48,348 nt of DNA from Erysipelotrichaceae bacterium (GTDB taxonomy: Bacteria > Bacillota_I > Bacilli_A > Erysipelotrichales > Erysipelotrichaceae), in contig JAFTCJ010000002.1 of assembly GCA_017454765.1 (NCBI GenBank), positions 1 through 48,348 of the forward strand, read 5' to 3'. Position 1 is the stretch's first letter. Each line of letters opens with the position of its first letter. Shown one piece after another: positions 31,599 to 40,561 of this stretch. The position numbers and the translations under genes were made by a program. The notes below the pieces were generated by a model. That model saw only the letters and a list, made by a program, of their open reading frames with translations, made no database searches and was not told where the DNA came from.

Positions 31599-32945
31599 TC
31601 AGAAGACGCCCTGTTCCATCATCGCTTCAGCGACTTTCTTGAATCCGGCGATATTGGCACCGGCGACAAGATCATAGCCGAGATTGAACTCACTGGCGGC
31701 GATCATGGAGTTCTTGTGGATGTTTTTCATCATCAGGTGCAAAAGCTCGTCCACTTCTTCCTCGCTCCAGGAGAGACGTTCCGAGTTCTGGCTCATTTCC
31801 AGAGCGGAGACACCGACGCCGCCGGCATTGACGGCCTTGGAAGGTGCGACGATGATGTCCTTGCAGCCCCTTAACATCTCTAAGGCCTGTGCCGTCGTCG
31901 GCATGTTTGCGACCTCAATGTAGTATTTCACGCCGGAATCGATGATCTTTTGTGCTGATACTTCATCCACATCGTTCTGAACGGCGGCAGGCATGTAGAT
32001 ATCGACGTCTTTCGTGCCCCAGAATTTCTTTCCCGGGACAAATTCACAGCCGAACCTGTCGGCGTAGGGTTTGCAATGCAGGGGATCGGTCAGTCTGAGT
32101 TCCTGGACAAAATCGATCTTTTCTTTTGTGCAGATTCCCTCTTCATCATGGACATAACCATCAGGTCCTGACATGTAGGTGACTTTGGCACCGAGTTCCG
32201 CAGCTTTCTTGATGATGCCCCAGGCGACGTTACCGTATCCGGATACGCCGATGCGTTTCCCTTCCAGTTTGTCGTTTTCGTGTTTCAGGACTTCGTTCAG
32301 GAAATAAACGGCACCGTAGCCCGTCGCTTCCGGACGGATCAGCGACCCGCCGTAGCTGAGGCCTTTGCCGGTGATCACGCCGTTTTCGAAATTGCCCTTG
32401 AGCCTGCGATACTGGCCGAAGAGATAGCCGATCTCTTTCCTGCCGACGCCCATGTCACCTGCCGGAACATCAATGTCCGGACCGATGTAGCGGTATAATG
32501 CCGTCATGAAACTCTGACAGAAACGCATGATCTCATCTTCGCTCCTGCCTGCCGGATCAAAATCACTGCCGCCTTTTCCGCCGCCGATCGGCAGTCCCGT
32601 CAGGGCGTTCTTGTAGGTCTGTTCAAAGGCGAGGAATTTGATGATGCTTTCGTTGATGTTTTTCTGGAAGCGGAGACCTCCTTTATAGGGGCCGATCGCT
32701 CCGTTGAACTGACAGCGGTATCCGACGTTGGTGCGAACCTTTCCTTCATCGTCTGTCCAGACGACACGGAAGCGGAACATCCTCTCCGGTTCCGCCATCC
32801 TGTGAAGGAGGTCGGCTTTCTGGTATTCCGGATGGGCTTCGATCAGCGGTTTGGCCGAACAGAAGACTTCTTCAATGCTCTGTACGAATTCCGGCTGATT
32901 GTGATATTTCTGTCTGATGCGTTCGATTTCGTTATCTATATACAT
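31599..32945 (-). CDS. gdhA: NADP-type glutamate dehydrogenase
   Basis: Reversible amination of 2-oxoglutarate to glutamate, usually biosynthetic. The 448 residues equal the hexameric E. coli enzyme (447). GGLRFQKNINESIIKFLAFEQ (first part), PIGGGKGGSDFDP with the catalytic Lys, and PAGDMGVGRKEIGYLFGQ are all family hallmarks. The cofactor site is GVSGYGNVAWG. GGAG 9 bases upstream sets the start. It is monocistronic, between two terminators. The NADP rather than NAD preference is inferred from overall similarity. Confidence 0.96.
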   Translation of the reverse strand: MYIDNEIERIRQKYHNQPEFVQSIEEVFCSAKPLIEAHPEYQKADLLHRMAEPERMFRFRVVWTDDEGKVRTNVGYRCQFNGAIGPYKGGLRFQKNINESIIKFLAFEQTYKNALTGLPIGGGKGGSDFDPAGRSEDEIMRFCQSFMTALYRYIGPDIDVPAGDMGVGRKEIGYLFGQYRRLKGNFENGVITGKGLSYGGSLIRPEATGYGAVYFLNEVLKHENDKLEGKRIGVSGYGNVAWGIIKKAAELGAKVTYMSGPDGYVHDEEGICTKEKIDFVQELRLTDPLHCKPYADRFGCEFVPGKKFWGTKDVDIYMPAAVQNDVDEVSAQKIIDSGVKYYIEVANMPTTAQALEMLRGCKDIIVAPSKAVNAGGVGVSALEMSQNSERLSWSEEEVDELLHLMMKNIHKNSMIAASEFNLGYDLVAGANIAGFKKVAEAMMEQGVF

Positions 32946-33014
32946 ATCGCAGTTCTCCTACTTCTATTGTATCGGTTGTTTGAAGAAATGCGACCCCGTT
33001 TTGGAAAAAGGCAT

Positions 33015-33042
33015 AAAAAAGGTGACGGTCACCGTCACCTTT
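33015..33042 (-). terminator. Terminator of the PASTA gene
   Basis: GGTGACGGT (33021-33029) and ACCGTCACC (33031-33039) form a perfect stem, with a T-run on the - strand. It separates the PASTA gene from gdhA. Confidence 0.85.
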
Positions 33043-33062
33043 GTGTATGTGTTTTCCGGTAT

Positions 33063-34673
33063 TTAGTTATGAGGCGGAGACATGAGCCAGCTGCTGATCT
33101 GTACAACGATCTGAGCATAGGTCGGATATTCCTTGGCAACGCTGTGCATATCGCCGTCGACCGTGATCATGAGCAGCTGTCCGGGCTTGACGGAAGACAG
33201 GAAGACCGACTGGATCTCATAGTTGGTGAATCCTTTTTCTTTCAGGTAAAGTTCCGCTTTTTCCGCTGCTTCATCGAAATCATCATCGGATGAGATCATC
33301 TCGGAGAGATATTCGAACTTATCCATCTTGGCAGTCGGGATGTACGGTCCGGATGAAACGACATAGTTGACGCTGCTGCCTTTCTTCTTGCTTCCGGTAT
33401 CGTTGGAAATGATGTTTCCTTCCGCTGTCATGGAGCTCTGGACGGATCTGACTCCGGCGACAAGACCGTTGTCAGAGAGGAACTTCAGGAATGACGCTTC
33501 GCTTCTGCCGCTGTAATCAGGCACGTTGATCTTCTCTTCCGGTCCACTCGATACGACATAAGTGACACTGTCGCCGCTGCTGTATTTGCCGGTATTGTAG
33601 GAGATGATCCTGCCTTTGGCGACTGTTTCCGAAACAGCGGTCTTTCTGTTGGCCTTCAGGCCGAACTTGGAAAGATAGCTCAGGAAGACTTCTTCGCTGG
33701 CGCCTTCATATCCGCCTTCGACCTTGGCGGCACCCAGAGACAGACCGTAATTGAAGACTTCGTTCTTGACATAGATGCCGGAGCCGTGGGTGACGACAGA
33801 TCCTTCCGGAACTGTGGTAGAGAAGGAATCCCTGTTGCTGAGATGCGTCGGGATCAGACTGAACATGTTTGCGATATTGATGAATTCGCTCTCTGTCCTG
33901 CCGACATATTTGCCGGCGGTGATCACCAGTTCGTTGATGCAGATACCGTAGTTGAAGACCTCATCAGGTACATAGGTACCGGATCCGTGCCAGACGATGT
34001 TTCCGAATTTGACATGCGGATCATACTGGTCGCGGCTGGTATTGTGGTTCGGTTTCAGACCGAGCTTCTTGGCCTTTGCTTCAAACTCTTCGACAGTGAG
34101 TCCGATATAATCGCCGAATTTGACCTCGATCTCTTTCGGTTCTTCTTTCTTGTCTTCTTTCTTTTCCTCCTTGCCGGCAGAGATGTAAGCAGTGATCGGA
34201 GTATCTCTGCGTACATTGGCGGAAGGTTCCAGACGGATGACATGGTTCTTTTCAACAGTATCGCTGTATTCTTCCTTGTAGGTGATGTTGGTGACGCCGA
34301 AGGTCATTGCCCAGGCTTCGATATCCGACTTGTTGGTATCGGGTCCGATGAACGGCAGAACGATCTCCTTTTCAGCACCGGTGGCTACTTTGAAGGAAAC
34401 GGTGGATTCTTTGAATTTGTTTCCGCCTTTGATGGACTGTTCGAAGACGATGTCTTTTTCAAAATCATCTGCGTCCTCGTAAGAGACTTCACAGGAATGG
34501 ATGTCATCAAGACTGCCGCACCAGGTATAGACTTCTTCAACGTTCTTTCCGATAAAATCCGGAACGACTGTGTTCCCCGGCTTGATGATGAACGTGTAAA
34601 GCAGTATACCGATAATGGATGACAGAAGGATCAGGATAACGCCCAGAATGGCATTTACAGTTTTCAGTTTCAT
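33063..34673 (-). CDS. Membrane-anchored multi-PASTA protein without a kinase
   Basis: A 536-residue protein with one N-terminal helix (about 8-30) and an outside-facing string of about six PASTA repeats. The first opens with VVPDFIGKNVEEVY. Later ones show YIGLTVEEFEAKAKKLGL, YVGRTESEFINIAN, YEGASEEVFLSYLSKFGLK and VPDYSGRSEASFLKFLSDNGL. Repeats 3 and 4 each end with a striking HGSG-YV-EVFNYG unit. PASTA domains bind muropeptides and normally sit on a Ser/Thr kinase (PrkC) or penicillin-binding protein, neither of which is present here. A Lys/Glu linker separates repeats 2 and 3. The C-terminal 80 residues are non-PASTA and resemble a Ltp-like helix pair. AAGGAG sets the start. Confidence 0.85.
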   Translation of the reverse strand: MKLKTVNAILGVILILLSSIIGILLYTFIIKPGNTVVPDFIGKNVEEVYTWCGSLDDIHSCEVSYEDADDFEKDIVFEQSIKGGNKFKESTVSFKVATGAEKEIVLPFIGPDTNKSDIEAWAMTFGVTNITYKEEYSDTVEKNHVIRLEPSANVRRDTPITAYISAGKEEKKEDKKEEPKEIEVKFGDYIGLTVEEFEAKAKKLGLKPNHNTSRDQYDPHVKFGNIVWHGSGTYVPDEVFNYGICINELVITAGKYVGRTESEFINIANMFSLIPTHLSNRDSFSTTVPEGSVVTHGSGIYVKNEVFNYGLSLGAAKVEGGYEGASEEVFLSYLSKFGLKANRKTAVSETVAKGRIISYNTGKYSSGDSVTYVVSSGPEEKINVPDYSGRSEASFLKFLSDNGLVAGVRSVQSSMTAEGNIISNDTGSKKKGSSVNYVVSSGPYIPTAKMDKFEYLSEMISSDDDFDEAAEKAELYLKEKGFTNYEIQSVFLSSVKPGQLLMITVDGDMHSVAKEYPTYAQIVVQISSWLMSPPHN

Positions 34674-34706
34674 AGGATCTCCTTCATAAAAACTATATAT
34701 AATATA

Positions 34707-35873
34707 TTACATTTTGACATCGTTTTGTGTCTTTCTTGAATAGAGCCAGTAGATCGGGATGCACAGCAGCAGCATCACTGTGTAGATATCGAAGAGAAGA
34801 CCGTAGCCGTGATCGGAGATGATGAAGGCACCGATGGCCGGTCCCAGGATGTTGCCCAGGTCCATGCCGATGTAGCAGGTACTGGATGCGACACCGCTTC
34901 TGTCCAGTCCGAGCTTCTTGACGGAATCCACCTGGATGGCCGAAGTGCCGCTGCCCTGACCGATCGATTTGAATACGGCAGCGATCAGGACCATCGGCAG
35001 CGTATAGGATCTGGCAAAGAAGAAGGCAAAGACAGCCGATATCAGGAAAGCCGGATACAGGGTATAGGCGACGCCCTTTTGGTCCAGCCACTTGCCGGTG
35101 AAAGGTTTGGTCAGAACGGTGACGATCGAACTGACCGTATAGAACAAAGAAATATTGGCGATGCCCCGGGAGGTGCCGAAGTCTTTCAGATAGTATAAAA
35201 GGATCCCGTTGCCGACGGAAAGGACGGAGATCAGGAAGACATACATGAGCAGTTCTTTCGCAAAGAAGTTTTCCGCCTTGAAGACGAATTTTTCTTTCTT
35301 TCCGCTGTTCCTGGGTTGATAAGGGATCAGATAAGTGCCGATCGCACACAGCAGATTGAGGGCGCTTGCCCAGACGAAGATCTGTTCCATGCCGAAGCGG
35401 GCATCGATGATATCGCCCAGCTGCGGGCCGATCATGGTGGAGACCACGGTACCGATGCCGATATAGCTCAGGCCTTCACCCAGTCTTTCCAGCGGCAGGA
35501 AGTCGGCGCCGAAGGCCATGGATACCGTTCCGCTTAATGAGAAGGCGATGCCGTTGAGGATCCTGACGAAGATGATCATCGGGACACTGTCGGCGATCGA
35601 GTAAAGCAGCAGACAGAAGATGGAAAGCACATAGGAAAGGATCATCAGTTTCTTCTTGTTGAAGCGGTCACCGGCCGCACCGGAGAAAGGCCTGCCGAAA
35701 AGAGCGACCAGGCTCATCAGGGAAGAGATGATGCCGGTGATCTCCATCGGTGCACCTCTGGATACCAGAAAGGCCGGCAGGATCGGATTGACCATGTAGG
35801 AAGCGGATCCGCTGATGACGGACATGATCAGGATCATGAAAAACGGAAGGGTGAATATTTTTTTCTTGTTCAT
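34707..35873 (-). CDS. MFS transporter (drug/metabolite efflux-like)
   Basis: A 388-residue, 12-helix major facilitator protein. The loop 2-3 signature is FSGAAGDRFNKKKLM, and the helix 4-5 region reads GIAFSLSGTVSMAFGADFLP, typical of the small drug:H+ antiporter or YfkF-like group. GGAG precedes the ATG, and a TAAAAT box lies about 15 bases further up. The PASTA gene starts 33 bases after its stop, with an A/T-rich -10-like stretch in between, so co-transcription is possible but not required. Substrate unknown. Confidence 0.85.
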   Translation of the reverse strand: MNKKKIFTLPFFMILIMSVISGSASYMVNPILPAFLVSRGAPMEITGIISSLMSLVALFGRPFSGAAGDRFNKKKLMILSYVLSIFCLLLYSIADSVPMIIFVRILNGIAFSLSGTVSMAFGADFLPLERLGEGLSYIGIGTVVSTMIGPQLGDIIDARFGMEQIFVWASALNLLCAIGTYLIPYQPRNSGKKEKFVFKAENFFAKELLMYVFLISVLSVGNGILLYYLKDFGTSRGIANISLFYTVSSIVTVLTKPFTGKWLDQKGVAYTLYPAFLISAVFAFFFARSYTLPMVLIAAVFKSIGQGSGTSAIQVDSVKKLGLDRSGVASSTCYIGMDLGNILGPAIGAFIISDHGYGLLFDIYTVMLLLCIPIYWLYSRKTQNDVKM

Positions 35874-36039
35874 ATGCGATCTCCAACAATGTTATTTTAG
35901 CGGTTATTGAAGCAAATGTGTTTTGAATATGTGCAGGCTTCTTTCCAAAAAAACAGATGCTTGTTCAAAAGCAGGAAAAGAAACTGATACAATGTTTATG
36001 GGATTTCTAAGCCCAACGGAAAAACAGGAGGTAAGAGGC

Positions 36040-36900
36040 ATGGCTGACAAAAGAAGATGTGATCTGCATACGCATTCCTGTTTTTCGGATGGAACATATA
36101 CGCCGACGAAACTTGTGAAACAGGCGGAATCGTTAGGCCTTTCGGCACTGGCATTGACCGATCACAATACGACCGGCGGTCTGAGCGAATTCATGGAAGC
36201 CGGCAGAAACAGTTCTGTCATCACCGTTCCGGGCTGTGAGTTTTCAACGGAATATCAGGGCAAGGAAGTCCATGTCGTCGGACTGTTTTTCAAAGAGAAG
36301 TACTGGCCGGAAGTGGATGACTTTCTGGAACTGACGAACATCGCCAAGCACAACAGCAATCTGCGCATGATCGACAGTCTGAAAGCCAGAGGATATGACG
36401 TCTCTTATGATGAGGCCGCAGCGCTGACGGAGAGCGGTGAATTCAACAGGGCCCATGTCGCCAAGGTGCTCATGACAAAGGGATATGTCGGCAGCGTCAA
36501 GGAAGCATTCGATACTTTGCTGAAAGAAGGAAACGGCATCTATACTCCGGCAAAAAGGATCACTTCCGTCGCTGCCATCCGTTTCATCAAGGCCTTCGGT
36601 GCGGCAGCCGTCATAGCCCATCCTCTGCTGAACCTGACTTACGGTGAACTCAACGAATTCCTTCCCAAGGCGAAAAACTCCGGACTGGATGCCATTGAGA
36701 CCAGATATACGGAATACGATGAAGAGATGAGATATGCCGCAGATCTGCTGGCAGAAAAGTTTGAACTGAAACGCAGCGGCGGCTCCGATTTCCACGGTGA
36801 GAATAAACCGGGTATCCAGCTGGGCAGCGGCAGAGGAGATCTGATCGTGCCGCATGAATTCTATGAAGACATGAGAGCGTGCTCTTCTTATGATGACTGA
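36040..36900 (+). CDS. PHP-domain phosphoesterase (YciV/RNase AM-like)
   Basis: A metal-dependent phosphoesterase. All PHP motifs are visible: DLHTHSCFSDGTYTP at the N-terminus, ALTDHNTTGG, VPGCEFSTEY, VIAHPLLN and the final SDFHGE. Together these give the trinuclear metal site. The 286-residue length and insertion pattern match the group acting on 3',5'-bisphosphonucleosides or RNA 5' ends. I start at MADKRRCDLHTHS because AGGAGG lies 9 bases upstream. The longer upstream frame has no ribosome site and would delay the first motif. A TACAAT -10 lies near 35988. Confidence 0.88.
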   Translation: MADKRRCDLHTHSCFSDGTYTPTKLVKQAESLGLSALALTDHNTTGGLSEFMEAGRNSSVITVPGCEFSTEYQGKEVHVVGLFFKEKYWPEVDDFLELTNIAKHNSNLRMIDSLKARGYDVSYDEAAALTESGEFNRAHVAKVLMTKGYVGSVKEAFDTLLKEGNGIYTPAKRITSVAAIRFIKAFGAAAVIAHPLLNLTYGELNEFLPKAKNSGLDAIETRYTEYDEEMRYAADLLAEKFELKRSGGSDFHGENKPGIQLGSGRGDLIVPHEFYEDMRACSSYDD

Positions 36901-36903
36901 ACG

Positions 36904-36922
36904 AAGGGGGTAACCCCTTTTT
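36904..36922 (+). terminator. Intrinsic terminator
   Basis: AAGGGG and CCCCTT pair around GTAA, followed by TTTTT. It closes the PHP gene. Confidence 0.8.
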
Positions 36923-36999
36923 CTGTTTGGGACGTTGTGAAAAAAGAATGATAAAATAATGATTAAGAACAATAAAGATCATTTTCGGGGGATCAGGCC

Positions 37000-39900
37000 A
37001 TGGATGATAAGAAAAATATAAATACATTGTGGATCGCCATCATCGGCATCGTCGCCCTGGCACTTGTTCTGGTGTTCGGTACGCTCTGGATGGGTTCCAG
37101 CGCCAAGAAGGATACGCAGGAAGCGGTGCGTTCCGTTTCCCTGCTTTACCTGGATGAGCTGGCCGGCAGAAGGGAACAGGTCGTAGAGGATACGCTGAAC
37201 AACGACATTGAAAAGATCAGCGTCGCCGTCAATCTGCTTACTGAAGAAGACCTGCAGGACAAGGAACACCTGGAAGCGTTCCAGAAAAGGATGAAGGCTT
37301 TCTTTAATCTGGAGAAATTTGCGTTTGTCGATGAAGACGGACTGATCTATACCTCACTGGGTTATCAGGACAACATCGGTGACTACGGCTTTGACTACAG
37401 GACACTCACAGAACCGGTGATCTCTGTGCTGAATCCCGACAGCAATGAAAAGAAAGTGATCATTTCCGTTCCGATCGATCATATTGAGTTTGAAGGAAAA
37501 GAACTGGTCGTCTGTTTCATGGAAGTGGATATGAAACAGATGATGAAAGATATTTCCCTGGGAACACAGAATTCCGATATCACATTCTCAAACATCTATA
37601 CAGAAGACGGTCTGGCTCTGACGGAAAGAGTTCTGGGAGGAACTGCAAGTGATGTCAATCTGTTCGATGCACTGGCAACAGCCGAATTTGAAGAAGGTTA
37701 TTCCCTGGAAGAGATCAGGAACGATTTCAGCGAAGGGAACAGAGGCGTTGCTTCCTTTACCTATAACGACATCAAGGAAACGCTGAGCTATGTTCCGGTC
37801 AACGGTACCGGATGGATGCTGACATACCTGATCAGGGAAAGCGTCATTTCCGAGAGGATCTCCTCTTTGTCCGAAGACATCGTCAACAAGAGCATCATAC
37901 AATCCATCGCTACGGTCGCTGTGCTGGCCACCATGTTTGCGATGATCATCGCCCAGGTCAGAAGAAACGCCAGAGTCATGGCGGAAGCGGAATCCTTTGA
38001 AGCAGAGACCCGGATCAAGCAGCAGGAAATGGAGGAGAGGCTCCATCTCCAGGAAGAGCTGCTGGAACAGAAAGCACAGGGCGAAGAACAGGAAAAGCTG
38101 ATCACGGCTCTGGCTTCCGACTATCGCAGTGTCTACTATCTGGAACTGGATGAAAACAAAGGCGTCTGTTACCAGGCGAGGACCGACCTGCCGGGCCTTA
38201 AAGTGGGTGAACAGTTTCCTTATCTTGAAGCGGTAACGGAATACTGCAATCGCTATGTGGTGGAGAAATACCGTGACGAATTTCTGAGCTTCATTCAGCC
38301 GGACAACGTCAGGGAGGGACTGAAAGATCACAGAGTCATCTCCTATACATACATGATCAATATCGACGGCAGAGAATCCTATGAGATGGTGAAGTTTGCC
38401 GGCGTCAGACATCCGGAAGACAGGGAAGATCATCTGGTCCATAATGTCGGTGCCTGTTTCTGTGATATTGATGCGGAAACGAGAAGATCGATCGAGACGA
38501 ACAAAGCCCTGAGCAATGCGCTGGATTCCGCGGAAGAGGCCAACAAGGCCAAGACCGCCTTCCTTTCCAACATGTCGCATGAGATACGTACACCGATGAA
38601 TGCGATCATCGGCCTCAACGACATCGCTCTGAACGATCCGGAGACGACACCGAAGATCAGGGAGTATCTGACCAAGATCAGAGGCTCTGCCGATCATCTG
38701 CTGAACCTGATCAACGATATCCTCGACATGTCCCGTATCGAATCCGGGCGTATGATCATCAAGCATGAGGAGTTCTCTTTCTCGAAGCTGCTGAGCACGA
38801 TCAATACGATGCTCTCCGGACAGTGCAATGAAGCCGGACTGGAATATCACTGTCATATGGGTTCCCAGGTCGATGATTACTATATCGGCGACAGCATGAA
38901 GCTGCGTCAGGTACTGATCAACATCCTGGGCAACGCAGTGAAGTTTACGCCGGAAGGAGGCAAGGTCGAACTCGGTGTGGAAAGGATCAACCGTTTTGAA
39001 AAGAAGTCAACCCTGCAGTTCAAGATCTCGGATACCGGTATCGGCATGAGCAAGGAGTTCCTGCCGCATATCTTCGATACCTTTGCCCAGGAAGACAACT
39101 CCACAACAAATAAATACGGCAGCTCCGGCCTGGGACTGGCCATTACAAAGAATATCGTCGAACTGATGAATGGAAATATCGAGGTGGAAAGCGAAAAAGG
39201 AAAGGGCTCGACCTTTAAGGTCACTGTGACCCTGGATAATTCCGAAAGAAAAGACCTTGAAGGGATCGATGAAGAAGATTATCCGAAGGAGATGTCGGTA
39301 CTGATCATCGATGATGATCCGCTGGCCTGCGAACACGGCAAGCTGGTATTAGGCAAGGCGGGTATCTCCTGTGACGTTGCCCACTCGGGCAGAGAAGCGG
39401 TCGAAATGGTCAGGCTGCACCACGCCAGAAGAAATCCGTACAATCTGATCCTGGTCGACTGGAAGATGCCGGAAATGGACGGCGTGGAAACGACCAGGGA
39501 GATCAGGGAGTGTATCGGAGACGAATCGGCGATCATCATTCTGACATCCTACAACTGGGATGACATCCTGGAAGAAGCCCTGGCAGCCGGTGTCGACAGT
39601 TTCATTCCGAAACCGCTGTTTGCGAACGTCGTCATAGAGGAATTCAAATCCGCATTCAAACGCAAGGGCATCTCTTTCAGAGAAAAGAAAGCCGATCTGA
39701 AAGGCAAGCGCATCCTGCTGGCAGAAGATGTCCAGATCAATGCCGAGATCATGATGATGGTCCTTAAGGGCAGGGAAACGGAAGTCGAACTTGCGGAAAA
39801 CGGAAAGATCGCTCTTGAAAAATTCTCTGAACATGAAGAGAACTATTACGATGCGATCCTGATGGATATGCGTATGCCGGAGATGGACGGTCTTGAAGCA

Positions 39901-40095
39901 ACAAGAAGGATCAGAGCTCTGGAGAGAAAGGATGCCAAAGAGATCCCGATCATCGCCCTGACGGCCAATGCCTTTGATGAAGATGTCCAGAGAAGCCTGC
40001 AGGCCGGACTCAATGCCCACTTAAGCAAGCCGGTCGAACCGGAAGCGCTGTTTGCGACGCTGGAGAGTCTGATCAGAGAGAAGCCTGCAGATTGA
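37000..40095 (+). CDS. Hybrid sensor histidine kinase with two receiver domains
   Basis: A 1031-residue membrane kinase. Helix 1 (about 9-29) and helix 2 (about 297-320) enclose an extracellular dCache-like sensor of about 265 residues. A coiled-coil and PAS-like segment (to about 490) follows. The HisKA domain is FLSNMSHEIRTPMNAIIG with phospho-His527. HATPase boxes are NILGNAVKFTP, SDTGIGM and GSSGLGLAITKN. Receiver 1 has its acceptor Asp820 in LILVDWKMPEMDG, and receiver 2 Asp956 in ILMDMRMPEMDG. No HPt or DNA-binding domain is present, and no response regulator is adjacent, so the output partner is elsewhere. GGGGGA precedes the start. Confidence 0.93.
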   Translation: MDDKKNINTLWIAIIGIVALALVLVFGTLWMGSSAKKDTQEAVRSVSLLYLDELAGRREQVVEDTLNNDIEKISVAVNLLTEEDLQDKEHLEAFQKRMKAFFNLEKFAFVDEDGLIYTSLGYQDNIGDYGFDYRTLTEPVISVLNPDSNEKKVIISVPIDHIEFEGKELVVCFMEVDMKQMMKDISLGTQNSDITFSNIYTEDGLALTERVLGGTASDVNLFDALATAEFEEGYSLEEIRNDFSEGNRGVASFTYNDIKETLSYVPVNGTGWMLTYLIRESVISERISSLSEDIVNKSIIQSIATVAVLATMFAMIIAQVRRNARVMAEAESFEAETRIKQQEMEERLHLQEELLEQKAQGEEQEKLITALASDYRSVYYLELDENKGVCYQARTDLPGLKVGEQFPYLEAVTEYCNRYVVEKYRDEFLSFIQPDNVREGLKDHRVISYTYMINIDGRESYEMVKFAGVRHPEDREDHLVHNVGACFCDIDAETRRSIETNKALSNALDSAEEANKAKTAFLSNMSHEIRTPMNAIIGLNDIALNDPETTPKIREYLTKIRGSADHLLNLINDILDMSRIESGRMIIKHEEFSFSKLLSTINTMLSGQCNEAGLEYHCHMGSQVDDYYIGDSMKLRQVLINILGNAVKFTPEGGKVELGVERINRFEKKSTLQFKISDTGIGMSKEFLPHIFDTFAQEDNSTTNKYGSSGLGLAITKNIVELMNGNIEVESEKGKGSTFKVTVTLDNSERKDLEGIDEEDYPKEMSVLIIDDDPLACEHGKLVLGKAGISCDVAHSGREAVEMVRLHHARRNPYNLILVDWKMPEMDGVETTREIRECIGDESAIIILTSYNWDDILEEALAAGVDSFIPKPLFANVVIEEFKSAFKRKGISFREKKADLKGKRILLAEDVQINAEIMMMVLKGRETEVELAENGKIALEKFSEHEENYYDAILMDMRMPEMDGLEATRRIRALERKDAKEIPIIALTANAFDEDVQRSLQAGLNAHLSKPVEPEALFATLESLIREKPAD

Positions 40096-40120
40096 TATAA
40101 AGTTCCAATATTTCATTCAG

Positions 40121-40152
40121 AAAGTGCTTTGTCGGAAGATGAAGCACTTTTT
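40121..40152 (+). terminator. Intrinsic terminator
   Basis: AAAGTGCTT (40121-40129) pairs with AAGCACTTT (40142-40150), then a T-run. It ends the hybrid kinase gene just before the PadR promoter. Confidence 0.78.
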
Positions 40153-40163
40153 ATAATAAATGC

Positions 40164-40214
40164 TTGACAGATATATCGGACCCCGATATAATTATATCGA
40201 AGTACGATATATCG
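40164..40214 (+). promoter_or_regulatory. Consensus promoter overlapped by twin PadR-type operators
   Basis: TTGACA (40164-40169), a 17-base spacer and TATAAT (40187-40192) match the sigma-A consensus exactly. Operator 1, TATATCGG-ACC-CCGATATA (40172-40190), fills the spacer and enters the -10. Operator 2, TATATCG-AAGTA-CGATATA (40193-40211), covers the expected start of transcription. Both are inverted repeats of the same half-site. Autorepression by the PadR protein encoded just downstream is the simple reading. Confidence 0.88.
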
Positions 40215-40237
40215 AACTGTGATAGTAGGAGAAACTT

Positions 40238-40561
40238 ATGGACGATAAAATCAGACGTATCTACATTCCGATGACTGAATCGGGTTTCTATATCCTCTAT
40301 TGCCTGCAGCAGCCCCAGCACGGTTACGGGATTGCCCAGCAGGTAAAGAAGATGACAGGAGCCGCCGTGACGATCAGTGCGGGTACGATGTACGGAACAC
40401 TTTCCAAAATGGAACAGGACGGACTGATCAGATTCTGCAGGGAAGAAGAAAAGCGGAAACTGTATCAGATCACGGACCTGGGAAGAGAGATCCTCGATAC
40501 GGAGATCAGAAGGATCGAAAGGCTTTATAAAAACAGCAAAGGAGAAAACTGCGATGAATAA
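40238..40561 (+). CDS. PadR-family transcriptional regulator
   Basis: A 107-residue winged-helix repressor of the short PadR group (PF03551). The N-terminal helices contain ILYCLQQPQHGYGIAQQV, the family hallmark. The recognition helix and wing region is SAGTMYGTLSKMEQDGLI, then KLYQITDLGREIL. AGGAG 8 bases upstream sets the start. Its stop overlaps the start of the DUF2812 gene (ATGAATAA). The twin operators in its own promoter point to autoregulation. Such regulators often respond to cell-envelope or antimicrobial stress; the signal here is unknown. Confidence 0.93.
   Translation: MDDKIRRIYIPMTESGFYILYCLQQPQHGYGIAQQVKKMTGAAVTISAGTMYGTLSKMEQDGLIRFCREEEKRKLYQITDLGREILDTEIRRIERLYKNSKGENCDE

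Noticed and set aside
35923..36039. Upstream extension of the PHP gene
   Set aside because: It contains the promoter-like TACAAT and lacks a ribosome site; AGGAGG clearly marks the later ATG.
37588..38856. Long reverse frame opposite the hybrid kinase gene
   Set aside because: A shadow of codon bias in the kinase gene; no motif and no start signal.
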